Shown one piece after another: positions 60,890-62,174 of a stretch of DNA of 62,174 nt. Position 1 is the stretch's first letter. The number at the start of each line of letters is the position of its first letter. Below the pieces are notes generated by a model. The model searched no databases and was not told the DNA's origin. It worked only from the letters and a program-made list of their open reading frames with translations. Source of the stretch: CAZXFH01 sp964640055 (GTDB lineage Bacteria; Fidelibacterota; UBA2242; JAFGTP01). The position numbers were made by a program, and so were the translations under genes. The stretch is from contig CAZXFH010000017.1 of assembly GCA_964640055.1 (NCBI GenBank), positions 1 to 62,174 of the forward strand, read 5' to 3'.

Positions 60890-62174
60890 CTAATCCGTGA
60901 TCAATTCAGCGGCACAGCGACCTTTATAGCAGTCCTGGAAGGAATCTGCCGGAATTTGCATACTGTGTAAAGGAATATCAGTCCATTGCAATTTCTGCGG
61001 GGTGTGGATCAGGTGACCATACGCTTGCGACCAGAAGGCATAGAGATTATAGAAATCATGGCTTAGGGGTTGTTTGAAGGCAGCTTTGGAAAAGGATTCA
61101 TCCAGCAGGATCTGACTGCGCAAAAGGGCAAATTCTGCCGTCGAGACCGGTGCCGGCAAGGGATTATCACGTTCTCCGGCCGGGATCTTGAAAAAATCTA
61201 TGGTCTGGTTCGCAATCCAGCTATCTTCCTTAAAGCGCATTAACTTCTCCCGCCAAGTATGCAGCGCCTGTGTCTCAATTTTTTGTTCCTCGTAAAGATA
61301 GGTCATCAATAACAAAAATGCCGCATAATCTTCCAAAAATTCTTGTTCTTGAATCTGTTGCTCGCAGGAAGAATGGACCAATTGTGCTTGGTTGTAATGT
61401 TGATCTAATAATTGCGCATAAATTTCATGGGCCGCGGTTAAATAAGACTCCTCACCCAGATAACGATAGGTCTGGAGATAGGCAATGCCCAGCAATGCAT
61501 TCCAGCTGCTGATGATCTTGCGGTCTACATCTGGTTGGGACCGTTTACGACGATAGGCGAACAATTTACCTTCAATTTCCGGCAATCCACCCCGGCCTTT
61601 TCTGATCAAGTGAATTTTACCCTGAAAATTACCTTGGGGCTGAATTTCATACCGCTCTTTGAGTTGCGCCAATTCTTTGTCACTCAGGATCTGTTCCAGT
61701 TTTTCATAATCCCAGACATAGGTCTGACCTTCCACATGATTGGTGTCAGCATCGATACCGGAAAAATAGAGGCCCTGCTCATAAAATTCATTCTGCAGGT
61801 TTTTAATGATCCCTTCCGCTATCTGGCGATAGTGATCATCCTGAAAAAGCTGATAAGCCAGGCTGTAAATCCAGAGTAAGAGCGCCTGGTCATAAAGCAT
61901 CTTTTCAAAATGGGGAATCTGCCACTCCCGATCCACACAATACCGAAAAAAGCCACCCGCCAGATGATCGCGTAAACCGGAAATAGCCATCCGATCTAGC
62001 GTTTCCCTGACCATCTGCTCAGCCTGGGAATCAGATTGAGCCACCTGATGATAAAGCAGATAGAGCAAAGTGGTGTGCGCAGGAAACTTATGCCCTTGAC
62101 CGAAACCGGCATGGCGTTTATCATAAGTAACAGTGCATAAATAACTATAAATAAGTATTGCGAATAATCGGTTG
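60890..62174 (-). CDS. YyaL/spermatogenesis-associated-20 family protein, C-terminal part
   Basis: The frame runs from the stop at 60890 to the window edge, so the gene is cut at its 5' end; the thioredoxin-like DUF255 domain expected at the N-terminus lies outside. What is seen is the (alpha/alpha)6 part: YDKRHAGFGQGHKFP near 62110, GGFFRYCVDREWQIPHFEKMLYDQA, YFSGIDADTNHVEGQTYVWD and the KIISSWNALLGIAYL stretch. Function is not established; the fold is shared with N-acylglucosamine epimerases. The roughly 14 residues between the edge and YDKRHAGFG look unusually hydrophobic for the family, so a frame error close to the edge is possible. Followed by an unknown exported protein gene. Confidence 0.85.
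   Translation of the reverse strand, partial: NRLFAILIYSYLCTVTYDKRHAGFGQGHKFPAHTTLLYLLYHQVAQSDSQAEQMVRETLDRMAISGLRDHLAGGFFRYCVDREWQIPHFEKMLYDQALLLWIYSLAYQLFQDDHYRQIAEGIIKNLQNEFYEQGLYFSGIDADTNHVEGQTYVWDYEKLEQILSDKELAQLKERYEIQPQGNFQGKIHLIRKGRGGLPEIEGKLFAYRRKRSQPDVDRKIISSWNALLGIAYLQTYRYLGEESYLTAAHEIYAQLLDQHYNQAQLVHSSCEQQIQEQEFLEDYAAFLLLMTYLYEEQKIETQALHTWREKLMRFKEDSWIANQTIDFFKIPAGERDNPLPAPVSTAEFALLRSQILLDESFSKAAFKQPLSHDFYNLYAFWSQAYGHLIHTPQKLQWTDIPLHSMQIPADSFQDCYKGRCAAELITD

Noticed and set aside
1..62174. Mobile elements, CRISPR arrays, tRNA or rRNA genes
   Set aside because: No transposase or integrase motifs, no regularly spaced repeats and no cloverleaf or rRNA-like segments were found by eye on either strand.

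Overview
The window looks like a chromosomal segment of a Gram-negative bacterium of the FCB superphylum (Fibrobacteres-Chlorobi-Bacteroidetes and relatives), probably a lineage outside the classical Bacteroidota. Evidence for FCB: two proteins end in type IX secretion (Por) sorting domains, one of them a PorU-like C25 peptidase; several predicted signal peptides are followed by Gln at +1 (the Bacteroidota Q-rule); aspartokinase and homoserine dehydrogenase are fused; ribosomal protein S16 carries a very long acidic/basic tail. Evidence against ordinary Bacteroidota: clear GGAGG ribosome binding sites, and promoters of the TTGACA-N17-TATAAT type, one of which is a perfect consensus. No tRNA, rRNA, CRISPR array, transposase, integrase or phage gene was seen. 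No gene-free stretch exceeds 300 bases; the longest are 4774-5058 (285 b), 39700-39970 (271 b), 54638-54889 (252 b), 34031-34266 and 23248-23480.

Layout. 1-4773 (minus): threonine operon thrA-thrB-thrC. 5059-9337 (plus): carAB. 9358-10927 (minus): sixA, a frameshifted kptA and an archaemetzincin. 11164-12069 (plus): exported creatininase-family amidohydrolase. 12158-17372 (minus): an operon that resembles a synthase-dependent exopolysaccharide system, with a HEAT-repeat membrane protein, a processive GT2 synthase, a TPR/YaiO outer-membrane barrel, a GH16-like secreted hydrolase and a THEP1-type NTPase. 17583-23247: its probable control module, made of an Hpt-REC-degenerate GGDEF-REC protein (plus) and a minus-strand operon of stand-alone Hpt, stand-alone REC, PAS histidine kinase and an unrecognised membrane-anchored protein. 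23493-26615 (plus): GNAT, S9 oligopeptidase lipoprotein, CpXC protein. 26645-29610 (minus): Ktr/Trk potassium uptake with a PAS membrane protein. 29840-34030 (minus): ffh-rpsP-khpA-rimM-trmD-rplS. 34267-39699 (plus): PorU-like peptidase, maf, rodZ-like gene. 39971-51945 (plus): division and cell-wall (dcw) cluster mraZ-rsmH-ftsL-ftsI-murF-mraY-ftsW-murG-ftsQ-ftsA-ftsZ, missing murE, murD and murC, closed by a bidirectional terminator. 52078-54637 (minus): GH172/DUF2961 protein and class II photolyase. 54890-56821 (minus): T9SS-exported GH5 glycanase. 57062-60181 (minus): copper module SHOCT-copA-DUF302. 60299-62174 (minus): YyaL-type protein (cut by the window edge) and a small exported protein.

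The most interesting unit is 12.2-23.2 kb. A GT2 synthase, a TPR-plus-barrel outer-membrane exporter and a periplasmic glycan hydrolase-like protein reproduce the logic of the Pga, Bcs and Pel systems with different parts. The adjacent kinase, REC and Hpt proteins supply all steps of a phosphorelay ending on a response regulator whose GGDEF domain has lost its catalytic residues.
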